In this document: positions 40,301-55,300 of the stretch, one piece after another
Position numbering within the stretch: the stretch's first letter is position 1
How the letters are laid out: each line of letters starts with the position of its first letter
Notes under the pieces: model-generated
Databases searched by the model: none
What the model saw: the letters and a program-made list of their open reading frames with translations, nothing else
Told to the model about the DNA's origin: nothing
Made by a program: the position numbers and the translations under genes
DNA from: Fragum whitleyi
Taxonomy: Eukaryota; Mollusca; Bivalvia; Cardiida; Cardiidae
Direction of reading: 5' to 3'
Assembly: GCA_948146395.1 (NCBI GenBank)
Contig: OX411551.1
Span: 49,370,854-49,434,853, forward strand
DNA length: 64,000 nt

Positions 40301-43300
40301 ATAGTGTGGAAAAAGAAGAAATTGCTTGTCAGAAGCAATTTCTTCTTTTTTCACAATGTTTTCTCAATCATAGAATCACAGGCACGTAAAAAGCAGGGAT
40401 TAAGCAGCAAAGGGTTGCTTTTTGAGAATACATGAAATACAAGCACTGGTGGCCCTATACTGAAACAGATCTATTTTTCAAGTATTTATTTGTGATCCAT
40501 CACCATGTGGGAAACTGTGTGAAATAGATCTTTAAAAAAGATAATGTATCAAGTAGAGGTCAACCAGATGGTATATTTTACAAATGATTATAAAGAATAA
40601 TCATTTTAAACTTAGAAAATAAAACCAGTAAATAATGCAATTGTTGATCCTGGTCAGTCTGGGCAAAATGAGCAGCCTGAGTCGATACTTTTTGCACTTC
40701 CCAGATGGTCCCTTTTCATGTGATGGGTCACATGTTACTGAGTTCTCAGATGTTCCTTTTTTGCACGACGGGCCAGATATAGATATTTCAATGTGTAATT
40801 CATATGTTTCTATAAGATCTACTTTAATATATTATTGATGGTCGGAAGATACTTTTGATATAGACGATCTGTATTCATATTACAATAATTATGTGAATTT
40901 GTGATATTAACATTTGCATGATATGGACGCAAAAGCTATTCATTAAAAAGTGTTCATACACAGACTATATGTCAATTGATGTGAAAAATGACAGAATTAC
41001 AATTAACTGTGCACAGAAATACCTTTGACTTTATCAAAAGAGAAAATGTTCAGCGTTTTACACAGCTCCGTAGGATATTGTGTCCATATGATGAAATTAT
41101 CATCAAACCTATCAGGTAAAATGGCTATAGTAATACATGCAATTGTTGGTTATCTCTGTTTCTACTGGGGCTTTTGCTAAAAAACTAAGCACATGCTACT
41201 TTGACCATAATTTCAACCTCTAGACTGTTGCATTAATCTGACATTATATTTTCAGTAAATTTAACCTTTTTTGGATTTAGAAATCTTAGTTCAGATTTTA
41301 AGTGCAACTGTTGCCTTTCTGTAATATCTCTGTTTCTAATGAAGAAACCTTGCACCTGCTTCTGTGACCATAATTTCAACCTCTAGATTAAGATTCATTT
41401 CACTGATATTTCATTTAGTGAGATGTTAACCCATTTCAGTCTTAGAAGTCAACGAGGCTCACTTAATACTATTATAATTCTAGACTCTGTTAACCCTTTG
41501 CTGTTTAATCCCTGCTTTTTACATGCTTTTGATTTTATGATTGAGAAAACATTGTGAAAAACGAAGAAATTGCTTCTGACAAGCAATTTCTTCTTTTTCC
41601 ACACAATTTTCTACCCGACTGAATGGTTATTTTTCAAATTAAATCCATTTTAAATTTTTGTCTGCAAAACCTTTTAATTTGGACAGGTCCAAAATTTTGT
41701 AAAACAGGAAAGGGTTAAGAAAAGCTTTTCTCAAACAAAACCTCATCACAGATTACATGTATATTTTCCAGGCTTCAAACTCCATATGTCCCATCAGTAC
41801 CACCAACTCTAACACCAACCAACACTCCATTAAACCTTCCGTCCGTCAACCAACAGACCACCTACCAAACAACCAGCATTCTACCGCCACCACAGACGCA
41901 GATATTTACCACCGCACAGCCTGTCACGTCCACGATAGACTCGACGTTTGTGACCCAGTCGGCTGCACACAACCAGTACCATGAACCTCAAGAGCCGTTG
42001 TTCACACACGTACCACTGCCAACTGTGTCAGATCAAAGTAAGAATATATCCATTACTGTTGTTGGGCACAATCCATAATTGTTTTTTAGTTGGAAGAGTA
42101 TATGTATTAAACTAATGTCAATTCTATAAATGTTTTCTTAAAAATATACTCAGAACAAGAAGTTAAGCCCCACCAGTTTTTAGACAGAAGATTTTCAAAG
42201 GCAGGGAGCCTGCATTAATTCAAAATAACAGAGATGTAAATATTGAGTTCCAATGTTGAAAATGGTATGTTGACTTAACAATTTCACAACAATACATGGG
42301 TGGTGATAAATTTTATTGACTTTGTACCTTGAAATGTAAATGACGTATTTTCACCTTTTTTTAAAACATGAAAAACTATTGTCAAAGCCGACTTACGGTG
42401 TTGTCTATGACACGAACCTTGGTTTAAAAAGTCAGATAACACAAATGCCATTAATTCTATTCACATCTAAGTCAGTAGCTTGTGTAAGATCCGTGAGCAT
42501 TGATCACTGCACGCACCCTCCTCGGCATGCCACGAATCAGCCTCTGGATGATGTCTTGAGGGATTTGCTGCCACTCCTGGTGCAGTGCTGCTTCTGACTC
42601 AACCACATTTTGTACAGGAGGCTCTCTCTGACGTTTACGGCGCCCCAAAATGTCCCAAAGGTGCTCAATGGGGTTAAGATCGGGACTACAAGCCGGCCAT
42701 GGAATGGTGGTGATGGCTTCACGTTGCATAACGTCCGCCACGACTCTTGCTCTGTGGGGTCTGGCGTTATAATCCATGTACACTGGTCTTGTTCGAAAAG
42801 GGTGATTGTCAAAATGGGGAATTACCACAGGAAAAAGGATAATTTATTCTATTTAAAAAATCTTATGAAGCCTGAACTCATCAGGAATATTCTGTTAAAG
42901 CATGTTATTTTGCTTGTGATTACATGACGATTTATTGATATGACCAGTATAATAGTGCACGCTAAGATGGCGTCCGTTGATGTGAAATGGACTGTCTATG
43001 TAAAACAGAGAAATCCAAAAAACAGAGTTGAAATTTCCTTTCAAAATTTTAACATAAGAAAAGATATGATAGGTCAAATACATGAGTTAGATTATAAATT
43101 ATACTATTGTTTGTTTTTCATTTAAGATGGATACACTTTTCATTTTTGGCATAAACAAAAGCTATATTTTCCCACTCATGAAAATACAGCATTTATTGTT
43201 CATTTGAAGAAAGATAAATAGGATCTGTAATGAGATTTTGTTTGAGACAAGCTGATCTTAACCAAGTCTAGAAAAGAAATTATATTAACCTTTGTCATGC

Positions 43301-46300
43301 TGAAAAAAAAATCTTTGCAAAATTGCAATCTAATCAATGTGCTAAAAGCACTGGATGCATTAATTGTAAGTAGGTAATCATTTTGACTTTTTTTCAGATT
43401 TTTATGGTTTCAAAAAAGGAAAAACAGGTGGTATAGGCAAAGAGCAGACTGCACATATGTGCAGGCTGATGTTTGTCTATAGCTCCTGCCAAGGCTGGAA
43501 TATTCCGGGTTCAGCATGACAAGGGTTAAGAGAGATTCTTTTTATCATATAAACAACAAATTTGTAAGTTTGGACCATTTTTGGCCACTCAAATTAAAGA
43601 AATACCCAATTAAAGTGTGTTAGATGATTTCATGATGTCATCATTTTGAATATGATCCTAAACATTGAGGCTTCGGTACAAGACTGTACTAAGTGTCTAT
43701 ACATTGTTTAGACACTTAGTCCAGTCTTGTACTGAGTTCTCAATATGTGTAAGACAGGGATATCTCTGAGCCCAAGGTTACAAAACTATTTTCAGGCTCA
43801 TTTGAAAATTTTCTCAAATTTCAAATTTAAATAACTGTATGAAAATAAAAGATAATGTTAATAAGTTGTTAATTATAATAACTTATGAATATTATCTTTT
43901 TTGTTAATACATCAAAATGAGTATTAAAACAGAATTACGGCTTCAATCTCAAATTGAAATTTGAGAAAATTTTGAATTGAGACTGAGTTTCAAATCGAAA
44001 TGTAAACAATTGCACGAGCTACACAACGTAAGTATCTCTGACAGAAAAGCTGGTTTCCACGTTACACGAGCCCTGGCTTTACAGTCATTGCACGAGACTT
44101 GCTGAATATGCACGTGCATCCGAAACGTTTTCAATCAATAGCTACAAGGTTGTTCTAACCGTTTGACAACATAGATACGTTATTAAAGTTTTCGATAGAA
44201 ATTTTATTAACTTAAAACTTAGTGGCGCTTAACTTTATGTTCTGAGTATAAATACAGCACCAGATAAGAGGAAGTAAAAGCAGTCTAAAATCTTTTATTT
44301 CTCCATGAAATCCTATGATGTGGGTACTCATGTGAATTCTAAAATACCCCCTCTATCTGTAGCTGTGGTAGAAAGATCTTTATAGTCTTAGAAATTCTTC
44401 CATCTCAGTCTGCAGCCTGACTAAGATCGACTCTTAACAAACTAGCCATAAGGTCCCTTTTGGCCTGATAGCATACAAATAATACTTTTTGATTTATCTT
44501 TTTAGCTCACCTGAGCACGAAGTGCTCAAGGTGAGCTATTGTGATTGTACAATGTCTGTCGTCCGTCGTCAGTCATGCGTCGTGTGGCGTCCGTTGTCTG
44601 TTGTCCACAATTTCTTTAAACATCTTCTTCTCCTAAACCAGTGGACCAACCTTGATGAAACTTGGCAGGGATGTTCCTTGGGTCAAGTTCTACCATAGAT
44701 GTTCTTAAATTAAATCCACCCTTAACTTTCCCTTTATCCTTAACAAACAAGGTGAAAATATGAAATTTTTCAAAAATCTTCTTCTCTAAAACCAGTAGTC
44801 AGACAGCTTTCATATTTAGTATGTAGCATCATCTAGAAGACCACTACCAAGTTTGTTCGTATCAAGACCCTGTGATCATGTTTGGGCTCCACCCGAGCGC
44901 AACCCTTTTTACATAGAATCAGTGGGCAAAAATCTTCTTCTCAGAAACCAGATGGCAGAGAGCTTTCATATTTGGTATGTAGCATCACCTAGTGGGCCTC
45001 TACCAAGTTTGTTCATATTTAGACCCTGAGTCATATTTGGGCTCTGCCCAGGGGCATCCCTTTTAGCTCCTATGAGCACAAAGGGTAAAGAAATGAAAAT
45101 CTTCAAAAATCTTCTTCTCTGAAACCAGAAGGCAGACAGCTTTCAAATTTGGTATGTAGCATCATCTAGTGGACCTCTACTTAGTTTGTTCATATCAAGA
45201 CCCTAGGATCATATTTGGGCTCCACCTGGGCGCAACCATTTTTACATAGAATCAAGAGCAAAAATCTTTAAATATCTTCTTTTCCAAAACCAGAGGGCAC
45301 ATAGCATATTTGGTATGTAGCATCATCTAGTTGGTCCCTTCCAAGTTTGTTCATATCAAGACCCTGGGGTCATATTTGGACTCCACAAGGGCACATCCCT
45401 TTTAGCTCAATGGGTGAAACATAGGAAAACCTTCAAAAATCTTTTTCTCTGAAACCAGAAGGCAGACAGCTTTTATATTTAGTTTGTAGCATCATCTAAT
45501 GGACCACTACCAAGTTTGTTCATATTAACCCCCTGGGGTCACTTTTGGGATCCAACCGGGTGCATCTCGTTTTACATAGAATCAAAGAATGAAAAGGCAT
45601 ATCTGTCTTGCTCTTGGCTGCTAACATTCCATGGTATTGATCTTATGTAGAAATTATCTCCTTTTTGACATTTGCCTATCTAATTAATGTGATGTCCCAG
45701 GGGTCAAAGAGATGCAGGTGAGTGATCTAGGACCATCATGGTCCTCTTGTATCTGAAACAACTAGCAAATATATCCTGTCAGGAATTTTCAAACCTCAAC
45801 ACATTTTACTGTGATCATTATATTATATTTGCATGTAGCCAAATAACAAAATTAAGTCTAAGTCAAAAAGTAAGATTGAATAGATATGTTAACTAATATG
45901 CAATAAAAAACTAAAACTTAAGTTTGATAAAAAGATATTGTTCTTAATTAACTAAATAATATATAAAGATGAAAAAGACATTTTTATTTTGTATAAATTT
46001 GTATTGTTTTGTCACAAACAGACCAGTATACAACAGACTATGTTGGGACTACACGCTACACATATGAAACAAGTCCAAGTGTCAACAGACTACAGATAAA
46101 CGCATCACCCAGAAATTCACCCAGAGTTGTTGGTCCTATATCTAGAGCCAAATCAGCACCAGGTAAATATTGAGGACTTTATAGAACTATACAGAAAAGT
46201 CTGTCTGGTCAAAGATTTTAAATGGAAAATGTAAGAAAATTGAAAAAAATGACATCATCTATATGCATTGACATCAATAACAACCTTAGGTTTACTTTGA

Positions 46301-49300
46301 TGTGAAAAAATACATGCATCCAGTCAATACAAAGTCTAAAAGAGGTTATTTAATATGATTGAATACAATACTGAATTCTGTTGGATGGGTACCATGCAGA
46401 ACCAGTCTATATTTGACCAGACAACACCCGAGTCAAATTATAGACTGGTTCTGCTGGGTAGGAAAAGAGGGCAATATATATTGAAAACGTTGCAAAAAGT
46501 AATGACATTAATATCTGTGACTCCCCCCTCACTTTCATTGTCCAACATAGCTTGCCTCAGTTTCATCATACAATATAAGTTGCCTCGTTTTGGAAATAAT
46601 TCCGTATTGCACAGTAGCCTGATTCTAGTTGTACAATATAGATCTTGGTTTTTCACTTACATGTGGTGCATAATAATCAATGTCTTTATTAGGTGTGACG
46701 AAAAAAAATATATTGACTTCTAAGGAGCTCAGACCAAATATAATAGTAGTTTTGGTTCTAGTAACATCACATTGGACAATGAAGGAATGAAGTATGATAT
46801 ACCAATAAATTTCAAAGGTGTTTCTAAGAAATTTGGTTTAAAATATTTAGATGGGTCAGAGCAAAATAGATTTACAAGGTCCCCTCAATTAGTAAATGTA
46901 TTCTATCAAGTTATAACAACAATAGAGTTGCAAAGGATTTACAGCAAATTATCAAATATACCGGTATACCTTGCTACACTTTTGTAATTCTGTCTGTCTT
47001 TGTTAGCTTCAACCTCAGTTTTGGATGATAACATACATCCTTTTGAACATTTGTCTTTCAATGGAAAGATAATTGTTAGTCTTTAACCCTTTGCTATTTA
47101 ATCCCTGCTTTTTACATGCCTGTGATTTTATAATTGAGAAAACATTGTGAAAAAAGAAGAAATTGCTTCTGACAAGCAATTTCTTCTTTTTCCACACTAT
47201 TTTCTACCCTACCGAATGGCTATTTTTCAAATTAAATCCACTTTAAATTTTCGTCTGCAAAACCTTTGAATTTGGACAGGTCCAAAATTTTGTAAAACAG
47301 GAAAGGGTTAAGGGATGATCAGCTGGAGGCTGGTACAGGATGTCCTGTCAGAGAAATACCTGGATTCCATGGTTAGTTAAGGCTCTTTGATGGAAAATGG
47401 CTTTTCATTTTTGACAAGCTCTTGTAGGGGGTATTAGTCTACAAGCTCTTGTAGGGGGCAACTGTCTAGTTGCCCCAGCCACAGCCATATAATTAAATTG
47501 CTATAAGTGGCATTTAAACCCATTCAAACAACCAATTGTTTGTCAATTTGTTCCAAGGTTTTGATACCTCAACAGATCTTTTTCACAATGTTATGTTTAG
47601 TGAAAATATATATAACCCTTCTGCTGTTCTCAACAAACTCCTGTTGTTATTAAATTAAGCAGACATTGCAGACTAAGATCACACCAGACAGACCTGCATC
47701 TGATCCTGCTCTCTACTTAATTATTGTTGGAAAAACTAAAACAAGAGTGATTGGATTGTCCTAAAATTCAGTATTTTGCTTAAAATAAAGTTCAGAATCA
47801 GCAGGGTAAGGGTTAAAGTCTTTCTTATCAACTCTGAATGTTAGTTGCAATTAAGAACATTATGAAATAAAAAATCACTTTTGTCGATTTATTTCAGTGC
47901 GACAAGCTCAACTGATTCCCTCCACACTTGGTCAAGGAAAGGATTATTTCGATGAGATGTTCAAAGATTTGACAAGAGAAACATTGTATACGCAGACCAG
48001 ACCGAAGAGCAGCCCACTCGACAGGCCGCCCAGTGCACCAAGAGAGCGTCCACCTAGTGCTGCTAGAGAGAGACCACCCAGTAAAACTGAGAGGTTAATA
48101 TATTACAGTAAAACTTGTACAGGGATGATTCTGGCTCAAAAAAGCATGTGCAAAAATATATCATTTAACTAAATCTAATAAGAAATTAAAGATTTTAGTG
48201 AGAATTTTTAACAAATCGATGACACAGGGCGACCCACGTGGAACTGCCTTTATAATTACAGTAAACCCTTGGTAGTTCGTAGCTCAACAGACCGGGACAA
48301 TTTATACAAACTACCAACCAGAGTCAAGCTGTCATTAGATTATTGATGAATCGGAATTGGACTTGGTCTTTAGGTACCCTTAAAAATAACGTAAAATGGT
48401 TTGCAAAAATTTGATTGGCACATGAATATGGGCGTGGCAGTGGCATTTTGAGCCCAACATTTTTGAACGACATCTCCTGAACCAATGGGCTGATTTCAAT
48501 GAAACTTTACCAGAATGTTCCTTGGGTGACCCTTTTCAAAAATTGATCACGAAATTTTGATTGGCCCATAAATATAGGCATGGCAGGACGGGGCTTCTTT
48601 TGAACCGTAAAATCTTCGAACAGCATCTCCTCCTGAACCACTGGGCTGATTTCAATGAAACTTTACCAGATTGTTCCTTGGGTGACCCTTTCCAAAATTT
48701 GTTTTTGAAATTTTGATTAGCCCATTAATATGGGCATGGCAGGGCTTATTTTGAGCCCAAAATCTTTGAACAACTTCTCCTCCTGAACCACTGGGCCAAT
48801 TTCAATGAAACTTTACCAGAATATTCCTTTGATGACCCTTTTCAAAAATTGATTGTGCAATTGTGATTGGCCCATGAATATGGGTGTGGCAACACAGGGC
48901 TTCTTTTGAGTTGCCTTAGTAATTAAAAGTTGAGCAGGGTCTATTTTCACTTTAACTTCTTGGAATAACATCTTTCCAGGAATTAGGCAAATGTGAATGA
49001 GACTGCTAGAAAGTTTCTTGGCTGAGATCCACTGGACCAATAAAGATCAGGTGAGCAGTTTAGGGCCATTCTGGCCCTCTTGTTTCTCTTATAAAATCTT
49101 TGTATTCATTATTAGGATTGATGCTCGAGTCCCCTCACCTCCAACAGAGACTATCATCACAAATAAACCCGCCCCAGAGCGACCAAGCAGTGCCACAGCC
49201 GTGCATGAAATAGAGGTGACAGATGGAGAGGCTCAGATAATCTCACGACAGGATCGTCCACAGAGTTCTGTGTTTCACGATTATACCACTTCTACATCAA

Positions 49301-52300
49301 GGTGAGGATAGAATGGAAAGTATGAGTGGCCTATATGTGATCAATGTTATTAAAGATAATTAGTGATGGGCAGATAAATTGGTTATAATCGATAATTAGT
49401 TGGTTTTGGCTTCCGATTGTGATAATGGACTAAGAAATTTCATAATCAATTAAACTGGTCCTTATGCATAAATGAGGCCATTATATTTTGTTTATGGAAC
49501 TGATATTGGTTTGATGGCTCAGCATGAAACAGTTGTAACTGCCTATATGTTAATAGGCAGTTATAACTGTTTCATGCTGAGCCATGGTGTTGGTAAAAAA
49601 TCTGCTGGATAAGTCCTTGGGTCATGAGTTTAATTCATATTCAATTTTTCAAAGAAATGATACTGGGAGTGCTGTAATCATTTCTAAGAAAATGATTGTA
49701 CAATCAATCATTGGTTGATTTACTGTTCCAACTAAAAACCGATTATTGATTGTGATTTGAAACCGATTGCCCAACACTAACGATAATATTGAATAAATAT
49801 TTATCAAGATTTGATATTTATTTGCAAATCTTAGTTCAAATTAACAAATTCAGAGCTGCATTCAGGATGACCAAAATGGTGCAAACAGTTTGCAAATTAT
49901 ACCCCACTTTGCACTCTAGTTCATGTGCAAAATGGGGTATAATTTGCAAACTAGAACCCAGCAGTTTCTTAAACAAAAGCAATGGTTTCTTCCCTTCCAT
50001 AAAGATTAGAATAGTTATGCCTGCCTTTGAAGAAGAGGGGGTATATTGCTTTGTACTTGTATGTCAGTTGGTCGTTCTGTCCATAGACCATTGTAAGTCT
50101 GGAGCATATCACAAATTGTATTCAATCTAGAATCATGAAACTTCAAAGGTGGACAGATCTCATTGGGGAGAAGAGCAATGCATAAGAACCATAACTCTAC
50201 TCATCATGCTTTTTGAGTTACTGCCCTTTGGTGATTGTGCCCTTTGGTGATTTACCAAATATTGGCCATTGACCTGCTCTAATGGGGGGCATAAATGTTT
50301 TACAAACATCTCTTGTTACTTTTGCTGTGGTGTATTTGCCATTTAAAATGCTAAATCTTTGTTTGTGGAATAAAAATGTGACCAATCATTAAAATCTTAG
50401 AATACTGGAGAGAAAGTATTTGTAAATGAGATTAGATCTAGCACAGGACAATCAATGTTGATATTTCAGAAATTATAATGTCTAGTAGAGTAGAATGCTC
50501 TGACTTTTGTTCAAACTACTAAAAATTAAATGAGGGTGTGCATTACATTTCCAACAATTTCACATGTTCACCAAGCAAAGACTCTGGCCAGCCTGTGCAT
50601 CTGCACAGTCTGACCGGAGTCTTCACTACACCTTAGTAGATTGATAAGGTCTCAAAGTATTTGTAGACTATCAAGTGAGTTTGTATGTGGCTGTCTACAC
50701 AGCTCAATCTTTGCACCTCACAAACATTTCAATTTGTTGGAAATGTCGCACACAGGCTCAAATGAAGTCAACATGTTTTGCTTTTGAAGCAATATTTGTT
50801 TCAACTTATCAAGATGAACCATTTTAAGACCCAAATTTATGAGTTTTCAGATGAAAATTCTATGAGAAAAAATACCCTCTTGAACTCTTGAATTATTAAT
50901 TGACAGTTACCTGTTGCTCTCATGCTTTGAACGGTTTGATTTAAAAATGGTAAAGGGACACTACTTGCAGTAGAATACTACTTTGTCAAATGGGTTATCT
51001 CCCTTGTACCTTTTATTACAGCTTACAAAGTTTTGAGTGCAGGTGGGTAATAATCTAATGTTGTGATTAATATTTCACTCCTTAATTCATTGTGATCCTA
51101 TCCTACTAGCTACTTGAGCCAATCCTTAGATATTCTTAAATAGATGATATCAAAATGTTTAAAATAGAAAAAAAAATTCTGAAGCTGCTTAGGAAATGTT
51201 AATGCCTCAGATTAAGCAACTTTTCTAATTTTCAACTGAGAATTTTCTAAAAGTTCAATTTGAGATTAAAGCTATACTTCTTTTGTATTACTTATATAAA
51301 TGTATGAATATAATAGATAATATTAATAAGTTGTTATGAATAACAATTTATAATAACAATTTTATAAGTTCATAAATTTATTAAAATTTGAGAAAATTCT
51401 CAGTTGAGCACAAAAAAAAACTTTAATACTTGGCTGAAGAGCTATTAATGTGTCTATTACATCATATAAGTTATTGATGACATAGATATGACTAAATAAT
51501 TTGGGTTGTAAATGCTTCCTATCAATGATAAGACAAATTGCATACTTTTTACCAGTGTGACATTCCTAGACTAATTTTCTTTTAAACTTTTATCGTAGCA
51601 CTTAACAATTGAATTTACTACATCCTCAATTAAGCTAATTCTGTTTTATGGACGAGAAGCAGATAGAATAATTTGAGTGCTTTCAGATAAAAGGCACTGT
51701 TGATTGGTTGGTGCTAGTCTCTCATTATGTGTCTTACATTGACACATTTGTACTGAAGGCAATGTCAGGGTCATCTGCCAAGGTTAAATTTCAAATTTGA
51801 CAAATCTGACAGTATTTTTGTCTTTTTCTGTCATTTTATTTTTCATACCTAGATATGTACTACTTATCAGCTATCACATTTATGACATTGATAACTTTCA
51901 AGGTAGTGGACTCATAAAAGTTCTGCAAAGTTTAGTAATTTATGATCTTTCATGATGTTAACTGGGGCCTCCTACCGGAATCATTAGGCTCCTCGGTTAA
52001 CACTTTTAAAGTTCATGACTTTGGAAACATTGCGGAACTATTATTGGTCCACTACCTTCAGCCTATATGCAGTGGGGGATCTAGACGGGTTTGGGGTTTG
52101 TGTTTGAACCTCCTATATAAGATTGTAAAATCATTTAATTAATGTGGAAAAAGCTTATCAAATTAAATTGAAAAAAAAAAAAAAGTAGAAAAAACATTGG
52201 TTTGCATGGAATAATCCTCTAGAAACCTATAGAAATTGAAAAGAAGTAATTTAGTCAATCTATTTAGATGTAGATGCATGCAAGAATATGACCTTTGAAA

Positions 52301-55300
52301 TAAGGTAGTGGAACTGTAATAGATCCGCAACATTTCGCCACTCATGAAGTTTCACCATGTTGACCGAGGTTTCCTAATGAAAATCATTAGGAAACCTCAG
52401 TTAATACTGTTAAAGATCATTACTTCCTAAACATTGCGGAACTATTTCAGATCCTCTACCTTAAAAGAGAACTGGGCAACAATACTAGTCAAATCATCCC
52501 ACTCCCATTTGGAATAGAAACTTCTTTATATTTGAAATATGGGCCCAATTATTGATAAATTGTTGGCATGTTTTTCTTTGCCCTGTCTGTTTGTCTGTCT
52601 CAAATTTTGTTAATCATCCCAAAAGCTTTTACTCTGGACATTATTTTTGATTATTTAGTGATAATCTTCATATTTCACATGTATATGACTTGTGACAATA
52701 ACTGTATGTACCAACTTCAAGGTCATCACACTTGGACAAGGTCATTATTCAAGGTCAAATATCTTATAAAATTTTAACTTTAACATTGGTTCTTCTTGGA
52801 TTTCCATATTGCATCAATCGACTGTTTCTTAAAGTATTGAAGTGGTGGGGGGCATTGGTCTTTAACAAGCATATCTTGTTACCATAGGATATGTTTGTCC
52901 AAATTTATAGAATATACAGACAGCAAAATTCAATTAAAGAAAATTACTAATTCCCAAAACTACATCAAGATTTCGGACGCTTGAAAAACAGACAACAACT
53001 GTTCTAAACTTCCTAGAGAGTGGAATATGACTCTCATCATGCTGAATAAAATCTTGACAAAAACTGCATTAACCCTTTGCTGTTTAATCCCTGCTTTTTA
53101 CGTGCCTGTGACTTTATGGTTGAGAAAACATTGTGAAAAAAGAAGAAATTGCTTCTGACAAGCAATTTCTTCTTTTTCCACACTATTTTCTACCCAACTG
53201 AATGGTTATTTTTCAAATTAAATCCACTTTAAATTTTCGTCTGCAAAACCTTTGAATTTGGACAGGTCCAAAATTTTGTAAAACAGGAAAGGGTTAAAAT
53301 GAAAGTGTTGAAAGCACTTTATGCACTAATTGTGAGTCAGTATTCATTTTAAAATACAATGTAATTTTAAACTTCGGACTTAAGGAAAATCTGGTGGTAT
53401 AGACTGAGATCAGACTGCACACATGTGTGAGAAATACCAGGAATGCATTGTTAAGTGCTCCAACCTCCACGATATAACTGAAAGATTGTACAATATGACT
53501 AATATTGTTGAAAGAGGTGTAAAACCCAATTCAATCAAGCAAATCATAGATTCATAAACCTGACTCTAATCCTGGGGGTTTATGACTCTAATCCTGGGAC
53601 CGTCATAGCACAGATGATAGTGCGTTGAATTGTCATACTAGAGGTCCCAGGTTCAATCCCCGAAGGCGGCACTCATTTTTTCCAACTATCCAACTATTTG
53701 TCTCTCAGCAATTGATCGATAATTCTAGACCGATGTGGGATAGCAGCAGGAGGCTAGGAAAGGATTTATTGTAGTACTGGTGTGAAGAATCCATCAATAG
53801 GTGCTCAAGCCGCTGTAATTTAACTAAAAGATATATTGAAAGTGGTGTAAAACCTCATTCAAACAAACAAAACTGAATCTGGACATGAAAACAGGATAAT
53901 TTAAAAAAAAAAGGAATAAGCTTAATGAAGTTGTAAAGAATACTAAAATAATTATACTAGTTTGGTTTTATTTTTCATATCAAGTTTCAGATTCCAAAGC
54001 AGGTCACCTCTAATTTGACACACCTTGTCAATTTATTGTTTAAAGGAGAATAATGGCAGGCTAAAAAAGAGTTATATTAAAACTTTACAAAGAATAAAAG
54101 AATTGGCAACTGGGCTTTCTTACATCCTGAATGAAGATTTTGGAAAGATTTCTCATTTTTCTAAACTCATTCCTTATGACTTCATTTTCTAGCTTTTAAT
54201 GTTTTTGATGTCGCCACACCAAAGGCATAACTGGGCATTTTGGTCATCTTTGCCCGTCTGTCTGTTTTTCAGTTGGTCAGTCTGTCTTCAAACTTAAACA
54301 TAAGTCTTATTTGCTGATATCTTTTAAGCCGTTTTTATACGCCTGAAGGGTCGTATTATGTTATGGCCCCGGTTGTCCGTCCGCCTGCCTGTCTGTCTGT
54401 CTGTCCGTTAGCAATTTTTTGTATGCAAAACTCCTCCTAAACTTTCAATGGGCAGGAGCTGAAACTTGATACAATTACTCTCTATGATGTTTAGTTGTGC
54501 ATAAGACCTTTGAAATTTGAATCTCTCCAGTCATTCCTGGGAAATCTTGAATTATCTGCCCTTGAATTGAACGAAAATCACTCTTTGGGGCGTATATGCG
54601 CCGCTTTTCGAGGCTCTTTTTAGTATTTTAAGATGACATTGGTAATCATCACTCTGCAGATACCAAGGTGAATGTCAACAGACAATGACATGGTCACTTG
54701 ACAAACTAAAGGTCAATTATCAAGGTCATATAACAGGTTTTAGACACATTTGAAGGAAACACACTTTTGTGCCCAAAATGAATTTAAGGTATTCATAAAG
54801 CATAATGCTTGTCTGACATATTGAAATTTAGTGAATTATACATTTTTATTTTGCCATAGTTAATCTTTCTGTAATTTATGTATAGCGTCAAATATTTGCA
54901 GTCTTTTGCTGGATCCTTAATTTGCATTCCTCTTCTGAAAGCCTAATGTTCAGCTTTATTTCTATTGTCAATATGATTAAATATTGATGGCTCAGCAAGA
55001 AACTGTTGTAACTGCCTATAAACATATAGGCAGTAGCAACTGTTTTGCACTGAGCCATTGAATGCTAGCTTGATTGTTTGTATGTAATAATGTTCATTTC
55101 TATAGATTACATATGGCACAATTAATCACAGTTAACATAAATACAGCCTAGATACCATTGTTTGAGATTACAAAAAGATTATCTTAATCTTAATCCTTCA
55201 TACTATACAATATCTATGTTCCTGTCTCATTATCACAAAAATAGTTCATCTTAGCATCTGATAGTGATTGATTATGAAATAGCATATATTGTACGCCTGA

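Noticed and set aside
41757..41984. Plus-strand frame over exon 9
   Set aside because: It is out of phase with exons 8 and 10 and stops inside the exon; the P/T-rich frame runs through to the donor.
42610..42927. Plus-strand frame opposite the Tc1 fragment
   Set aside because: Shadow of the minus-strand transposase, which has recognisable motifs.
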